Of a stretch of 64,000 bases of DNA, positions 26,784 to 34,871 are shown piece by piece. The position numbers and the translations under genes are program-made. Below the pieces are notes generated by a model, which saw only the letters and a list, made by a program, of their open reading frames with translations, was not told the DNA's origin and made no database searches. The DNA comes from Bacillus chungangensis (lineage in GTDB: Bacteria; Bacillota; Bacilli; Bacillales; Bacillaceae_C). Numbering within the stretch: the stretch's first letter is position 1; the number at the start of each line of letters is the position of its first letter. Location: NCBI RefSeq assembly GCF_030812995.1, contig NZ_JAUSTT010000013.1:62001-126000 (forward strand). Reading direction: 5' to 3'.

Positions 26784-27356
26784 ATGGGAACATATCCGAT
26801 TATGCTTCATGTAAAAAACAAAAATGTTATTGTTGTTGGCGGCGGGAAAGTCGCCTATAAAAAAATCACTTCCCTTTTAATAGCAGGTGCAGATATTACG
26901 GTTATTAGTCCAACTGTTATTTCACCAATTAAAAAGCTAGTTGACGAACGCCAAATAAGATGGCTGCAAAAAACGGTCAAACGTGAAGATTTACGTGATG
27001 CTTTTGTTATTATTGCGGCAACAAACAATGAAAAAGTCAATAAGCTCATTGCCCAATCGAGTTCCAGTCATCAGCTTGTGAATGTAGTTGATAACCAAAA
27101 GACTGGAAACTTTCAAGTTCCTGCCACATTAAGAAGAGGAAAGTTGACAATTGCTGTAGCAACTTCAGGAGCAAGTCCGAAACTAGCTAAAATGATTCGC
27201 AACGAACTAGCAGAAATATACGATGAGTCTTATGAGTCATACCTTGATTTTTTATATCAATATAGAGAAAAAATAAAGCAGCTCAAGCTTGATGATAGGA
27301 CAAAGGATCGGATGCTGGAAGAAATTCTGCACGAAAAGAAGAAAAATCTTTCATAA
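26784..27356 (+). CDS. Precorrin-2 dehydrogenase (YlnF/Met8-type, CysG N-domain)
   Basis: NAD-dependent oxidation of precorrin-2 to sirohydrochlorin. 190 residues, with the Rossmann start NVIVVGGGKVAYKK and ITVISPTV, then IIAATNNEKVN, and the family GASPKLAKMIRNELAE in the C-terminal half. The C-terminal helix is charged. GCAGGGGATGAC precedes the ATG. Final siroheme gene of the operon, 108 bases after sirB and 57 bases before the ferredoxin. Confidence 0.92.
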   Translation: MGTYPIMLHVKNKNVIVVGGGKVAYKKITSLLIAGADITVISPTVISPIKKLVDERQIRWLQKTVKREDLRDAFVIIAATNNEKVNKLIAQSSSSHQLVNVVDNQKTGNFQVPATLRRGKLTIAVATSGASPKLAKMIRNELAEIYDESYESYLDFLYQYREKIKQLKLDDRTKDRMLEEILHEKKKNLS

Positions 27357-27413
27357 AGAAATGAAGCGGCTCATTTGAAAAACTTTGTATAAACCCAGAA
27401 GGAGGAGAAGGCA

Positions 27414-27656
27414 ATGGCGTTTGTCATTACATCTCCATGTATAGGAGAAAAAGCAGGAGACTGTGTCACTGTTTGTCCAGTTGATTGCATTGAAGAAGGG
27501 GAGGACCAATTTTATATAGATCCTGATGTATGCATCGATTGCAGTGCATGTGAAGCGGCTTGCCCAGTAAGTGCGATTGTCCTGGAAGACGAGCTGTCTG
27601 AAGAAGATATCGTGTATCTTGAGCGAGCGCGAGCATTTTTTAACAACAATGAATAA
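27414..27656 (+). CDS. Bacillus-type ferredoxin, sulfur-operon copy
   Basis: An 80-residue electron carrier with a C-x7-C-x3-C-x3-C group (SPCIGEKAGDCVTVCPVDC region) and a second CIDCSACEAACP group, the pattern of 7Fe or 8Fe Bacillus ferredoxins. It is closely similar to the ferredoxin at 46 kb but has its own place at the end of the sulfate operon. Hence it is the likely electron donor of the NirA-like sulfite reductase. GAAGGAGGAG precedes the ATG. Confidence 0.9.
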   Translation: MAFVITSPCIGEKAGDCVTVCPVDCIEEGEDQFYIDPDVCIDCSACEAACPVSAIVLEDELSEEDIVYLERARAFFNNNE

Positions 27657-27757
27657 CAATTATTCTTGCTATTTCCATTATTCTCATTTAAAATATGTTT
27701 AATCCGATAGGGAAACTATGTATTTAAACTATTTTTAATAGAAAGGGGTCTTAGGAA

Positions 27758-27904
27758 ATGGGGAAAGTGAAGCAAGACCATGATGAGATTATCGAAAAGA
27801 TGAAGGCAATGTTAGCTGTTATGAAGTATGGATCGATTACACTCATCATACAAGATGGCAAAGTCATTCAACTGGAAAAAAATGAGAAGGTTAGATTAAA
27901 ATAA
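27758..27904 (+). CDS. YezD-like small protein (DUF2292)
   Basis: A 48-codon gene starting ATG 27758 behind GAAAGGGG. The core KYGSITLIIQDGKVIQLE is the YezD/DUF2292 signature, a tiny beta-sheet protein common beside sulfur-assimilation genes in Firmicutes; its function is unknown. It follows the ferredoxin by 101 bases, and TTTAATCCGATAGGG upstream could hold its own promoter or operator. It is easily missed because of its size. Confidence 0.8.
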   Translation: MGKVKQDHDEIIEKMKAMLAVMKYGSITLIIQDGKVIQLEKNEKVRLK

Positions 27905-28437
27905 TTAGAAAATCAAGCTCTAATCAAGAATGATAGATCATACTGGTTTTTATTTAAAGATATTATTTTTGAATACCTTATGCATAAGCGATCTATCGAA
28001 AAAAATACACTTCATCCATATAGCACCTCTCTATTCATCAAAGTAAGTTTAAATCAAAAATATTTTAATAACATGTTTTATCCTAACATCGAAGCAATCC
28101 TTTTAAAACGCCGCTGCTCATTCTTTCTAAAAATAGTGGGAGAAAGAGCAGCTTGTGAAATCCTCCGTGCCGAAGGTTTTAGGGAAAGTAGTATCTAACT
28201 AAATTTCTTTCACTCCACATTCAACCTTTTCAGCAGTTCTTGCCCTGACATCTCGTCGTCATTACATTTTAACTTGGAAGAATCGTATTAATGGGATGAA
28301 AAAACGATTAAAAAAAATGGAATGAGTTGAAGCATCTAGTTTAAGGATTCAACAATCTCATGACTCCGATTATTCAAAATATTCCCTTTACACAAGTTTT
28401 TATCTATGATACGATAACAGCCAAAGGATGGAAACAG
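27905..28437. other. Intergenic stretch with one inverted repeat
   Basis: No supportable gene. GCTGCTC...TTTCT at 28113-28128 pairs with AGAAAGAGCAGC at 28141-28152 (one bulge), without a T-run. A 72-codon frame here lacks a ribosome site and looks random. Confidence 0.45.
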
Positions 28438-29076
28438 ATGACAAAAAAACGTTTAAAAGAGAGAATTATTGATGCTGCCCTTATATTGTTTGAAGAAAAA
28501 GGCTATCACGGTGTGACTGTTGAGCAAATTGTCGATCGATGTCATACATCAAAAGGTGGTTTCTACCATAACTTTAAATCAAAAGATGAATTGCTTTATT
28601 CAATCCATGACATCTTTATTTCTTATGTTTTAGATAAGGCGAAAGAAGCATATGACAAATATGAAACACCGATTTCACGAATGTATGCAATTATTCATTC
28701 CTTTACAAAAGTGTTCGATATGTATAAGCCCCATATTACTGTTTTTTATCAAGAAAGTACGTATTTAAAATCCGAATTTCAAGAGGCAATCAACAAAAAA
28801 CGCGACCAATATCGGGACATTATTTATCAGGTTATTAAAGAAGGACAGGAAACGGGAGATTTTCGCAATGAAGTGCTGCCAGATATTGCAACGATGGGAC
28901 TTATCGGGATGATTAATTGGACATACAAGTGGTTCAAACAAGACGGTTCTCTCACCATTGAAGAAATTGCCCACATTTTTACAGACCTCATTCTTCATTC
29001 ATTATTAACGGAAGACGCATTAAAAGACTTTCAGACAAAAACCATGTTATTAAAAAACCAGCCAATTCATTATTAG
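28438..29076 (+). CDS. TetR-family regulator of an acyl-CoA degradation operon
   Basis: 212 residues. The N-terminal helix-turn-helix spans about residues 20-48 (GYHGVTVEQIVDRCHTSKGG), followed by FYHNFKSKDELLY, the TetR family signature. The ligand domain is helical. ATG 28438 follows AAAGGATGG. Its stop sits in the loop of a terminator, and a perfect palindrome lies just before the acyl-CoA dehydrogenase gene. It probably represses that operon and is released by an acyl-CoA; the effector is inferred from FadR/YsiA-type relatives. Confidence 0.88.
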   Translation: MTKKRLKERIIDAALILFEEKGYHGVTVEQIVDRCHTSKGGFYHNFKSKDELLYSIHDIFISYVLDKAKEAYDKYETPISRMYAIIHSFTKVFDMYKPHITVFYQESTYLKSEFQEAINKKRDQYRDIIYQVIKEGQETGDFRNEVLPDIATMGLIGMINWTYKWFKQDGSLTIEEIAHIFTDLILHSLLTEDALKDFQTKTMLLKNQPIHY

Positions 29077-29086
29077 GCTGTTTTTA
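29058..29086 (+). terminator. Terminator after the TetR gene
   Basis: CAGCC pairs with GGCTG, followed by five T; the TetR stop codon is in the loop. Confidence 0.65.
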
Positions 29087-29100
29087 TAAAAACAAAACAG

Positions 29101-29114
29101 ACCGACTAGTCGGT
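29101..29114. promoter_or_regulatory. Palindromic TetR operator
   Basis: ACCGACTAGTCGGT is a perfect 14-bp palindrome, 23 bases before the acyl-CoA dehydrogenase start. Its form (ACCGAC/GTCGGT) is typical of TetR repressors of fatty-acid genes. Confidence 0.7.
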
Positions 29115-29137
29115 TCAAAGTTGTAGGGGGAATAGCG

Positions 29138-30280
29138 GTGAATTTTGAGCTAACGAAAGAACAGCAAATGATTCGCAGTATGGTGAAAACGTTTTCAGAA
29201 AAGGAAATTAAGCCGTATGCTCAAACTTTAGATAAAGATGCGGCGTTTCGCTATGAAACATTTAAGAAATTAGGTGAGTTAGGGCTTCTAGGCATTCCAT
29301 TTCCTGAAAAGTATGGAGGCACAGATGCTGATACGATTTCTTACTGTATTGCTGTTGAAGAAATTGGGAAAGCATGCGGGGGAACAGGATTAAGCTATGC
29401 TGCTAATATTAGTCTTGGGGCCAGTCCAATCTACTATTTTGGTACAGAGGAACAAAAGCAGAAATGGCTCATCCCAATGGCAAAAGGGGAAACTTTGGGA
29501 GCTTTTGGGCTAACAGAGCCGAATGCTGGCTCCGATGCAGGGGGAACAAAAACAACTGCTGTACTTGATGGCGATGAATATGTGATTAATGGCGAGAAGT
29601 CGTGGAGCACCAATGCGGGGTATGCTCGCCAAGTAATCGTAACCGCCGTCACAGGGAAGAGAGAGGACGGAAAAAACATTGTTTCTGCTCTTATTGTTCC
29701 TACTGATGCACAAGGCATCAAGATTTCTTGCAACTATGACAAAATGGGAGTTCGCGCATCTAATACGTGTGAAATTGTGTTGGACAATGTCCGTGTACCG
29801 AAAGAAAATTTGTTAGGGGATGAGAAAAAAGGATTTAGTCAATTTTTATACACTCTTGATGGAGGAAGGATTTCCATCGCTGCTTTGGCTGTCGGAATTG
29901 CTCAAGCCGCATTTGAAAAAGCACTCCAATATTCAAAAGAAAGGGTGCAATTCGGAAAGACGATTTCGAAATTTCAAGCGATTCAATTTAAATTAGCTGA
30001 TATGGCAATGGAAATTGAATTAGCTCGAAATTTAGTATATAAAGCTGCATGGCTAAAAGATCATGGAAAACCATTTGCTAAAGAGGCTGCAATGGCAAAA
30101 TTATATGCATCTGAAGCTGGATTCCGAACCTGTAACCAAGCGGTGCAAATTCATGGCGGGTATGGATATATGCGTGAATATGACGTCGAAAGACATTTGC
30201 GCGATATAAAATTAATGGAAATTGGAGAGGGGACATCTGAGATTCAACGGCTTGTTATTGCTCGTCAATTAGGCTGTTAA
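29138..30280 (+). CDS. Acyl-CoA dehydrogenase (YngJ-like)
   Basis: A 380-residue FAD enzyme making 2,3-enoyl-CoA from short or branched acyl-CoA. It shows FGLTEPNAGSDAGG, the flavin-region KSWSTNAGYA, and the C-terminal IHGGYGYMREYDVERHLRD with the catalytic Glu in MEIGEGTSEIQ. GTG start behind AGGGGG. First gene of an operon whose order (dehydrogenase, AMP-ligase, biotin carrier) matches the beginning of B. subtilis yngJIH, linked there to leucine/isovalerate breakdown. Substrate (isovaleryl-CoA or other) is inferred. Confidence 0.9.
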   Translation: MNFELTKEQQMIRSMVKTFSEKEIKPYAQTLDKDAAFRYETFKKLGELGLLGIPFPEKYGGTDADTISYCIAVEEIGKACGGTGLSYAANISLGASPIYYFGTEEQKQKWLIPMAKGETLGAFGLTEPNAGSDAGGTKTTAVLDGDEYVINGEKSWSTNAGYARQVIVTAVTGKREDGKNIVSALIVPTDAQGIKISCNYDKMGVRASNTCEIVLDNVRVPKENLLGDEKKGFSQFLYTLDGGRISIAALAVGIAQAAFEKALQYSKERVQFGKTISKFQAIQFKLADMAMEIELARNLVYKAAWLKDHGKPFAKEAAMAKLYASEAGFRTCNQAVQIHGGYGYMREYDVERHLRDIKLMEIGEGTSEIQRLVIARQLGC

Positions 30281-30301
30281 ATATATTTAGGGGGATTTAC
30301 A

Positions 30302-31936
30302 ATGACCGATTTTATTAAACATACAATCGCTTCATTGTTAGAAGAAAAGGCAGCACAATATCCAAATCACGAAGCGGTTGTTTATCATGATCGCTCACTA
30401 CGCTATACGTATGCCCAATTTAATGACCATTGCAAAAAAATAGCTAAAGGACTCATGGCGCTCGGAATTGAAAAAGGAGAGAACATTGCAGTATGGGCAA
30501 CGAATAGGATTGAATGGGTTAGTTTGCAATTTGCCACCGGTAAAATGGGAGCTGTCTTAGTGACCGTGAATACAAATTATCAGGCAAAAGAACTTGAATA
30601 TTTATTAAAACAATCTGAATCTACCACTTTATTTTTAATTGAACAATATCGCGATAACTCATATATTGATACTCTCTATAGGCTCGTTCCAGAGTTAGAA
30701 ACTTGTGAGCCTGGAAAGCTTTGCTCTAAACGTTTGCCGATGCTTAAAAATGTGATTATTCTTAGCGAGAAAAAATATAATGGAACATACAATTGGCATA
30801 ATCTTATTAAGATGGCTGACGAGATTAGCGATGAAGCATTAGAAAAACGAGAACAATCACTTCATTACAATGAAGTGATTAATATGCAATATACGTCAGG
30901 GACAACCGGTTTTCCAAAAGGCGTTATGCTCACTCACGGAAATATTATTAATAATGCATACCAGATTGCGGTATGTATGGCATTCACAAAAGAGGATAGG
31001 CTCTGTATTCCAGTTCCTTTTTTCCACTGTTTTGGCTGTGTCATTGGAACTTTAGCATGTGTTACTGTCGGTGCGACAATGGTGCCTGTGGAAGAATTTG
31101 ATCCAGAAAATGTGCTAAAAACAATAGAAATGGAGCGTTGTACAGCACTTCATGGTGTACCGACGATGTTTATTTCTCAATTAAATCATCCTAACTTTAG
31201 TAAATATCAATTGTCGACATTGCGTACTGGAGTCATGTCTGGCTCTAATTGCCCAAAGGAAATTATCAAAGCAGCAATAGAGAAAATGGGAATGGATGAA
31301 ATTACAATTTGCTACGGGCAAACAGAAGCTTCACCTGTCATTACACAAACTCGTACACATGACCCTATTCAATATAAAGTGGAAACAGTTGGAAAACCAT
31401 TGCCAAATGTTGAAGTGAAAATTGTCGAACCTGGTACAAATAAGGAAGTTCCAGCGAATGTGCAAGGAGAACTATGTACAAAAGGGTACCATGTCATGAA
31501 AGGCTATTATAATAATGAAACAGCGACAAAGGAAGTAATTGATGAAGATGGCTGGCTTCATACTGGAGATCTTGCCGTTATGAATGAAAACGATTACATT
31601 ATCGTGACAGGAAGATTAAAAGATATGATCATTCGCGGCGGTGAAAATATATATCCACGTGAAATAGAAGAATTTCTTTATACCCATCCGAAAATATTAG
31701 ATGTGCAAGTAATTGGGGTGCCAGATGAAAAGTTTGGAGAAGAGATTGCTGCATGGATCATTCTTAAAGAAGGAGAAAGTGCTACAGATGAGGAAATAAA
31801 GGAGTATTTTAGAGGAGAGATTTCTCGTCATAAAATTCCAAAATATATTTTCTTTACGAACAACTACCCGATGACCGCTTCTGGCAAAATTCAAAAATAT
31901 CGATTAAGAGAGCAATCTCTTTCATTATTATCATAA
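30302..31936 (+). CDS. Acyl-CoA synthetase (AMP-forming; YngI-like)
   Basis: A 544-residue ANL-superfamily ligase that activates a carboxylic acid with ATP and CoA. The P-loop is YTSGTTGFPKGVM (about residue 198), followed by CYGQTEASP, DGWLHTGDLAVM, and the C-terminal domain with GRLKDMIIRGGENIYPREIE and the catalytic Lys in TASGKIQKYRL. AGGGGGATTTAC precedes the ATG, 21 bases after the dehydrogenase. Medium-chain or acetoacetate-type substrates are known for YngI relatives. Confidence 0.9.
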   Translation: MTDFIKHTIASLLEEKAAQYPNHEAVVYHDRSLRYTYAQFNDHCKKIAKGLMALGIEKGENIAVWATNRIEWVSLQFATGKMGAVLVTVNTNYQAKELEYLLKQSESTTLFLIEQYRDNSYIDTLYRLVPELETCEPGKLCSKRLPMLKNVIILSEKKYNGTYNWHNLIKMADEISDEALEKREQSLHYNEVINMQYTSGTTGFPKGVMLTHGNIINNAYQIAVCMAFTKEDRLCIPVPFFHCFGCVIGTLACVTVGATMVPVEEFDPENVLKTIEMERCTALHGVPTMFISQLNHPNFSKYQLSTLRTGVMSGSNCPKEIIKAAIEKMGMDEITICYGQTEASPVITQTRTHDPIQYKVETVGKPLPNVEVKIVEPGTNKEVPANVQGELCTKGYHVMKGYYNNETATKEVIDEDGWLHTGDLAVMNENDYIIVTGRLKDMIIRGGENIYPREIEEFLYTHPKILDVQVIGVPDEKFGEEIAAWIILKEGESATDEEIKEYFRGEISRHKIPKYIFFTNNYPMTASGKIQKYRLREQSLSLLS

Positions 31937-31968
31937 ATGGTTGAATGAATAGTAGGAGGATGTTAGAT

Positions 31969-32181
31969 ATGACAAATATAAATGCGAGTATGGCAGGAAG
32001 TGTATGGAAGATTCTTGTTTCAAAAGGAGATAAAGTGAATGCAGGGCAAGATGTGGTCATTCTAGAATCGATGAAAATGGAAATTCCAATAGCTGCTGAG
32101 CAAGATGGCGTTGTAAAAGATGTTCTTGTTCAGGAAGGAGGATTTATTAATGAAGGAGAAACGTTAATCGAACTTGAATAA
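31969..32181 (+). CDS. Biotin/lipoyl carrier protein (YngHB-like)
   Basis: A 70-residue stand-alone biotin carboxyl carrier domain. The biotinylated Lys36 is in ESMKMEIPI, with the family start MAGSVWKILVSKGD and end FINEGETLIELE. ATG 31969 follows AGGAGG. In B. subtilis the homologue sits with a biotin carboxylase and carboxyltransferase for methylcrotonyl-CoA; no such partner follows here. The carrier appears orphaned unless the subunits are encoded elsewhere. Confidence 0.88.
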   Translation: MTNINASMAGSVWKILVSKGDKVNAGQDVVILESMKMEIPIAAEQDGVVKDVLVQEGGFINEGETLIELE

Positions 32182-32316
32182 GGAAAAATGAGATAAAGGC
32201 ATTGTTTTCTCTTTATAGACTAAGAAGAAAGCGCAGCTGAATAATGAAAGCAATGAGAGAAGGCTAGTTCGTCTTTTATTGTTCTGCTGCCATGCTTTCC
32301 TCATTCCATCAAATGC

Positions 32317-32625
32317 TTAAACAGGAAGTAATTGATATTGCTTATATAAATCCTTCAATGCTGATGCGAGTGCATTACCAGCTTTTCCGAAATAGCCATT
32401 TTTTAATTCTTCTAAAGGCTCATCAATTCCATCACGCAAGCTGTGGCCTCTTAATAAATTTGCAATATATTGCCGGCCATGCTCTGTTGCTAGTGTACAA
32501 TTAACTTCAATCATGACCCCATATTTTTTATCAATTTCAGCCGTTATTGTTAATGTTTCATAAATACTTTTTGCAGCCATTCCAGCTGGAAGTTTCGCAT
32601 GTCCAGCAATAAACAATGTATTCAA
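32317..32625 (-). CDS. DUF3870 family protein
   Basis: A 102-residue cytoplasmic protein that I recognise as DUF3870 (FIAGHAKLPAGMAAKSIYE start; VNCTLATEHGRQYIANLLRG; ALKDLYKQYQ end). Its function is unknown; the family occurs beside amidohydrolase and sigma-54-controlled clusters. TTG start behind GCGGGGAATGG. It is 177 bases downstream of the amidase on the same strand, so it is likely part of that operon or island. Confidence 0.75.
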   Translation of the reverse strand: MNTLFIAGHAKLPAGMAAKSIYETLTITAEIDKKYGVMIEVNCTLATEHGRQYIANLLRGHSLRDGIDEPLEELKNGYFGKAGNALASALKDLYKQYQLLPV

Positions 32626-32802
32626 TTTCCATTCCCCGCCTTCCTATAAGTCATTGCCTTCCCTAATTTTAGAATAATGGAAAAATGAAAATCCTATATT
32701 ATGTATACGCCAAGGAAGCTTGTTTAACCTGCAAGAATAAAGATGTTTAAGAGTATTTACCTATCAGGGGGGAATGGCCCCCCCTCACAAGAGTCAATAT
32801 GT

Positions 32803-34218
32803 TTAAGTTAACGACAATTGAGGTTTAATATTTGCTAATGGATTTGTTTTTTCAACCGCATAACCGACATTTAGTACGGTTGCTTCGTTGAAGGCAGGTC
32901 CGATAATTTGCAGGCCAACAGGCATTCCGTCTTTTAAGCCACATGGCACGCTTAAAGCAGGCAGGCCAGTTAGATTACCGGGGCCAGTAAATCGAATAAT
33001 ATGGTTAATAAGATCAACTTTCTCTCCATTTAAGTCCGCAAGATCATCGCCAATTTTTGGCGGCATGATCGGCAATGTTGGCGTAATTAAAACGTTTACC
33101 TTTTCAAAGGCCCGTTGGAAATCTTTTTTTAGCTGCTGTCTTAATTGTTGGGCTTGAAGATACTCTACGGCAGATGGAATCTCGCCTAATTCAAAAAGAA
33201 GGCGAATGTCATCCCCAAAGTCATCAGGTCTTGATAATAGGTTTCGATGGTGAATGGTTGCTGCTTCCGTTAAAATGGTGATTAATTCAGCATATTCAGC
33301 GTATTTTAATGTTGGTATTTCTACTTCTTCTACTTGTGCTCCTTGATCAACTAAATTTTGTATGTTTTTTCTAACTAGTTTCTCAATTTCAGAGTCTACA
33401 TGTTTAAAGAAATATTCCTCATTGATCCCAATTACGATATCTTTCATCTCTCCAGTTAAATATTCGCTATAGGCGGTTGTTGGAACATGAATGGAAGTCG
33501 GATCATTCTTATCGTATCCAGCAATAATTTCAAGCAAGCCTGCTGCATCCTTGACGGTTTTTGTCATCGGTCCAATATGGTCAAGTGTCCATGCCAGCGG
33601 AAAACAACCATATTTACTTACTCTCCCGTGAGTTGGCTTCAATCCTACGATTCCGCACGCAGAAGAAGGAATTCGTATCGATCCTGCGGTATCCGTACCT
33701 AAAGAAGCAAAGCTCATATCGGCGGCAACAGCTGCTGCTGATCCTCCACTAGATCCTCCAGGAATTTTCTCAATATCCCACGGATTTGTACATGCTCCAA
33801 AATGTGGGTTGTTATTCGTAATCCCCCATGCATATTCATGCATATTTAATTTTCCAGTAAAGATAACACCAGCGTTTCTTAACTTAGCGACGACAGTCGC
33901 ATCAAAATTTGGAACAAAATTTTGATGGATTTTTGAGGCCATTGTTGTTGTTTCGTTTCTTACATATAGATTGTCTTTTATTGCCATTGGAATCCCATGA
34001 TACATCCCGCGATAGCTGCCATTGGCAATTTCTTTTTCTGCCTTTAAAGCGGCTTCTTCTGCACTGCTGCGTGTGATTTGGATATAGGCATTGATTTGTT
34101 TATTATGTGTTTCGGCATGATCTAATACAGCTTTCGTTAATTCGACAGGGGAGATGTCTCTTTTTTTAATAAGAGGCGCTAACTCTTCTACAGGTTTCTC
34201 AATGAAGCTTTTATGCAT
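32803..34218 (-). CDS. Amidase signature-family amidohydrolase (GatA-like fold)
   Basis: A 471-residue Ser-cisSer-Lys amidase. The triad is visible as Lys81 (PMAIKDNL), Ser156 (PGGSSGGSAA) and Ser180 (GTDTAGSIRIPSS). It should release ammonia or an amine from a small amide; it is not the gatCAB subunit, since gatC/gatB are not adjacent. ATG 34218 follows CAGGGGGTGATTACG and overlaps the upstream 60-codon gene by 8 bases, implying coupling. Its promoter region contains a sigma-54 site, and the divergent regulator has an amide-sensor-like domain. Confidence 0.88.
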   Translation of the reverse strand: MHKSFIEKPVEELAPLIKKRDISPVELTKAVLDHAETHNKQINAYIQITRSSAEEAALKAEKEIANGSYRGMYHGIPMAIKDNLYVRNETTTMASKIHQNFVPNFDATVVAKLRNAGVIFTGKLNMHEYAWGITNNNPHFGACTNPWDIEKIPGGSSGGSAAAVAADMSFASLGTDTAGSIRIPSSACGIVGLKPTHGRVSKYGCFPLAWTLDHIGPMTKTVKDAAGLLEIIAGYDKNDPTSIHVPTTAYSEYLTGEMKDIVIGINEEYFFKHVDSEIEKLVRKNIQNLVDQGAQVEEVEIPTLKYAEYAELITILTEAATIHHRNLLSRPDDFGDDIRLLFELGEIPSAVEYLQAQQLRQQLKKDFQRAFEKVNVLITPTLPIMPPKIGDDLADLNGEKVDLINHIIRFTGPGNLTGLPALSVPCGLKDGMPVGLQIIGPAFNEATVLNVGYAVEKTNPLANIKPQLSLT

Positions 34219-34393
34219 CGTAATCACCCCCTGGAAGATGGCGAAGTGCGATATCATAATCGTCTAACAATGCATTTGCTTGATCTCCTTTTAGACGTTC
34301 TATCGTTTCCCAACGTAATTCCAACTCATCAATATGATGGGCAGGTACATCTACACCTTTGCTTTTTAATCGCTCATGAATTATGAGTTTCAA
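34211..34393 (-). CDS. Small amidase-coupled protein, unknown
   Basis: About 60 residues, helical and acidic (HERLKSKGVDVPAHHIDELEL, ending LPGGDYDA). The start is placed at TTG 34393 because AAGGAG immediately touches the upstream ATG 34402, leaving no spacing for it. The 3' end overlaps the amidase start. It may be a small subunit or chaperone of the amidase, comparable in size and place to GatC/AtzG-type partners, though I see no clear sequence match. Confidence 0.65.
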   Translation of the reverse strand: MKLIIHERLKSKGVDVPAHHIDELELRWETIERLKGDQANALLDDYDIALRHLPGGDYDA

Positions 34394-34473
34394 AAAAATC
34401 ATCTCCTTGTATTATTTTTCTTTTTCATGACAAACAAATAAATTCCCCTTTGTTTTGTCGACGATGATTATTT

Positions 34474-34490
34474 ATGCAATTGTCATGCCA
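34474..34490 (-). promoter_or_regulatory. Sigma-54 (-24/-12) promoter of the amidase operon
   Basis: On the minus strand TGGCATGACAATTGCAT. The GG and GC pairs are ten bases apart, as sigma-54 requires, and only one core base differs from TGGCAC-N5-TTGCA. Transcription would start near 34463, about 70 bases before the first small gene. Confidence 0.8.
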
Positions 34491-34519
34491 TTGTTAAAAA
34501 TGATGAGAAATGAAGGTTT

Positions 34520-34739
34520 TTTATCCTACATCTTACTGTTAGAGGAATTAGAAGTGCTAGGTGGGGATAACTGAAAGTCAAATGTCCGATCGATTCGGGC
34601 CTACAGGATAAGGATAGCTTCTTGAATCCAACATCGCACGAAGAAAAAAGCATTTTCCTTTTTGGAGGACGCTTTTGACCTTTGTTCAACTTCTTATCAG
34701 TAGGGATGAGAGAAAAGCCCACTCATGGAAGTTTCACTT
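34520..34739. repeat. Dispersed repeat, long form, diverged (copy 3)
   Basis: Starts TTTATCCTACATC and ends GAAGTTTCACTT. The interior holds the long-form module (CATCGCACGAAGAAAA ... TTGGAGGACG). It lies between the sigma-54 promoter and the regulator's own promoter. Confidence 0.8.
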
Positions 34740-34789
34740 GAAAAGGAATGTAGCAAAAAAAGACAAAAATTTAAAAATATTATTTTTTT

Positions 34790-34798
34790 TGCTATAAT
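34790..34798 (+). promoter_or_regulatory. Extended -10 promoter of the sigma-54 activator gene
   Basis: TGCTATAAT, a perfect extended -10, 74 bases before the regulator ATG; the -35 region is poor, as is usual for this class. Confidence 0.55.
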
Positions 34799-34871
34799 AT
34801 TCCCCATAAACCGTCTTGTTTCATTTTGGGACGATGTCCGAAGACAGTACAGAGAGAGGAGGATTTCTTTC

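Noticed and set aside
34725-34871. 49-codon N-terminal extension of the sigma-54 activator
   Set aside because: It begins inside a dispersed repeat and crosses the extended -10 promoter; ATG 34872 has AGAGGAGG.
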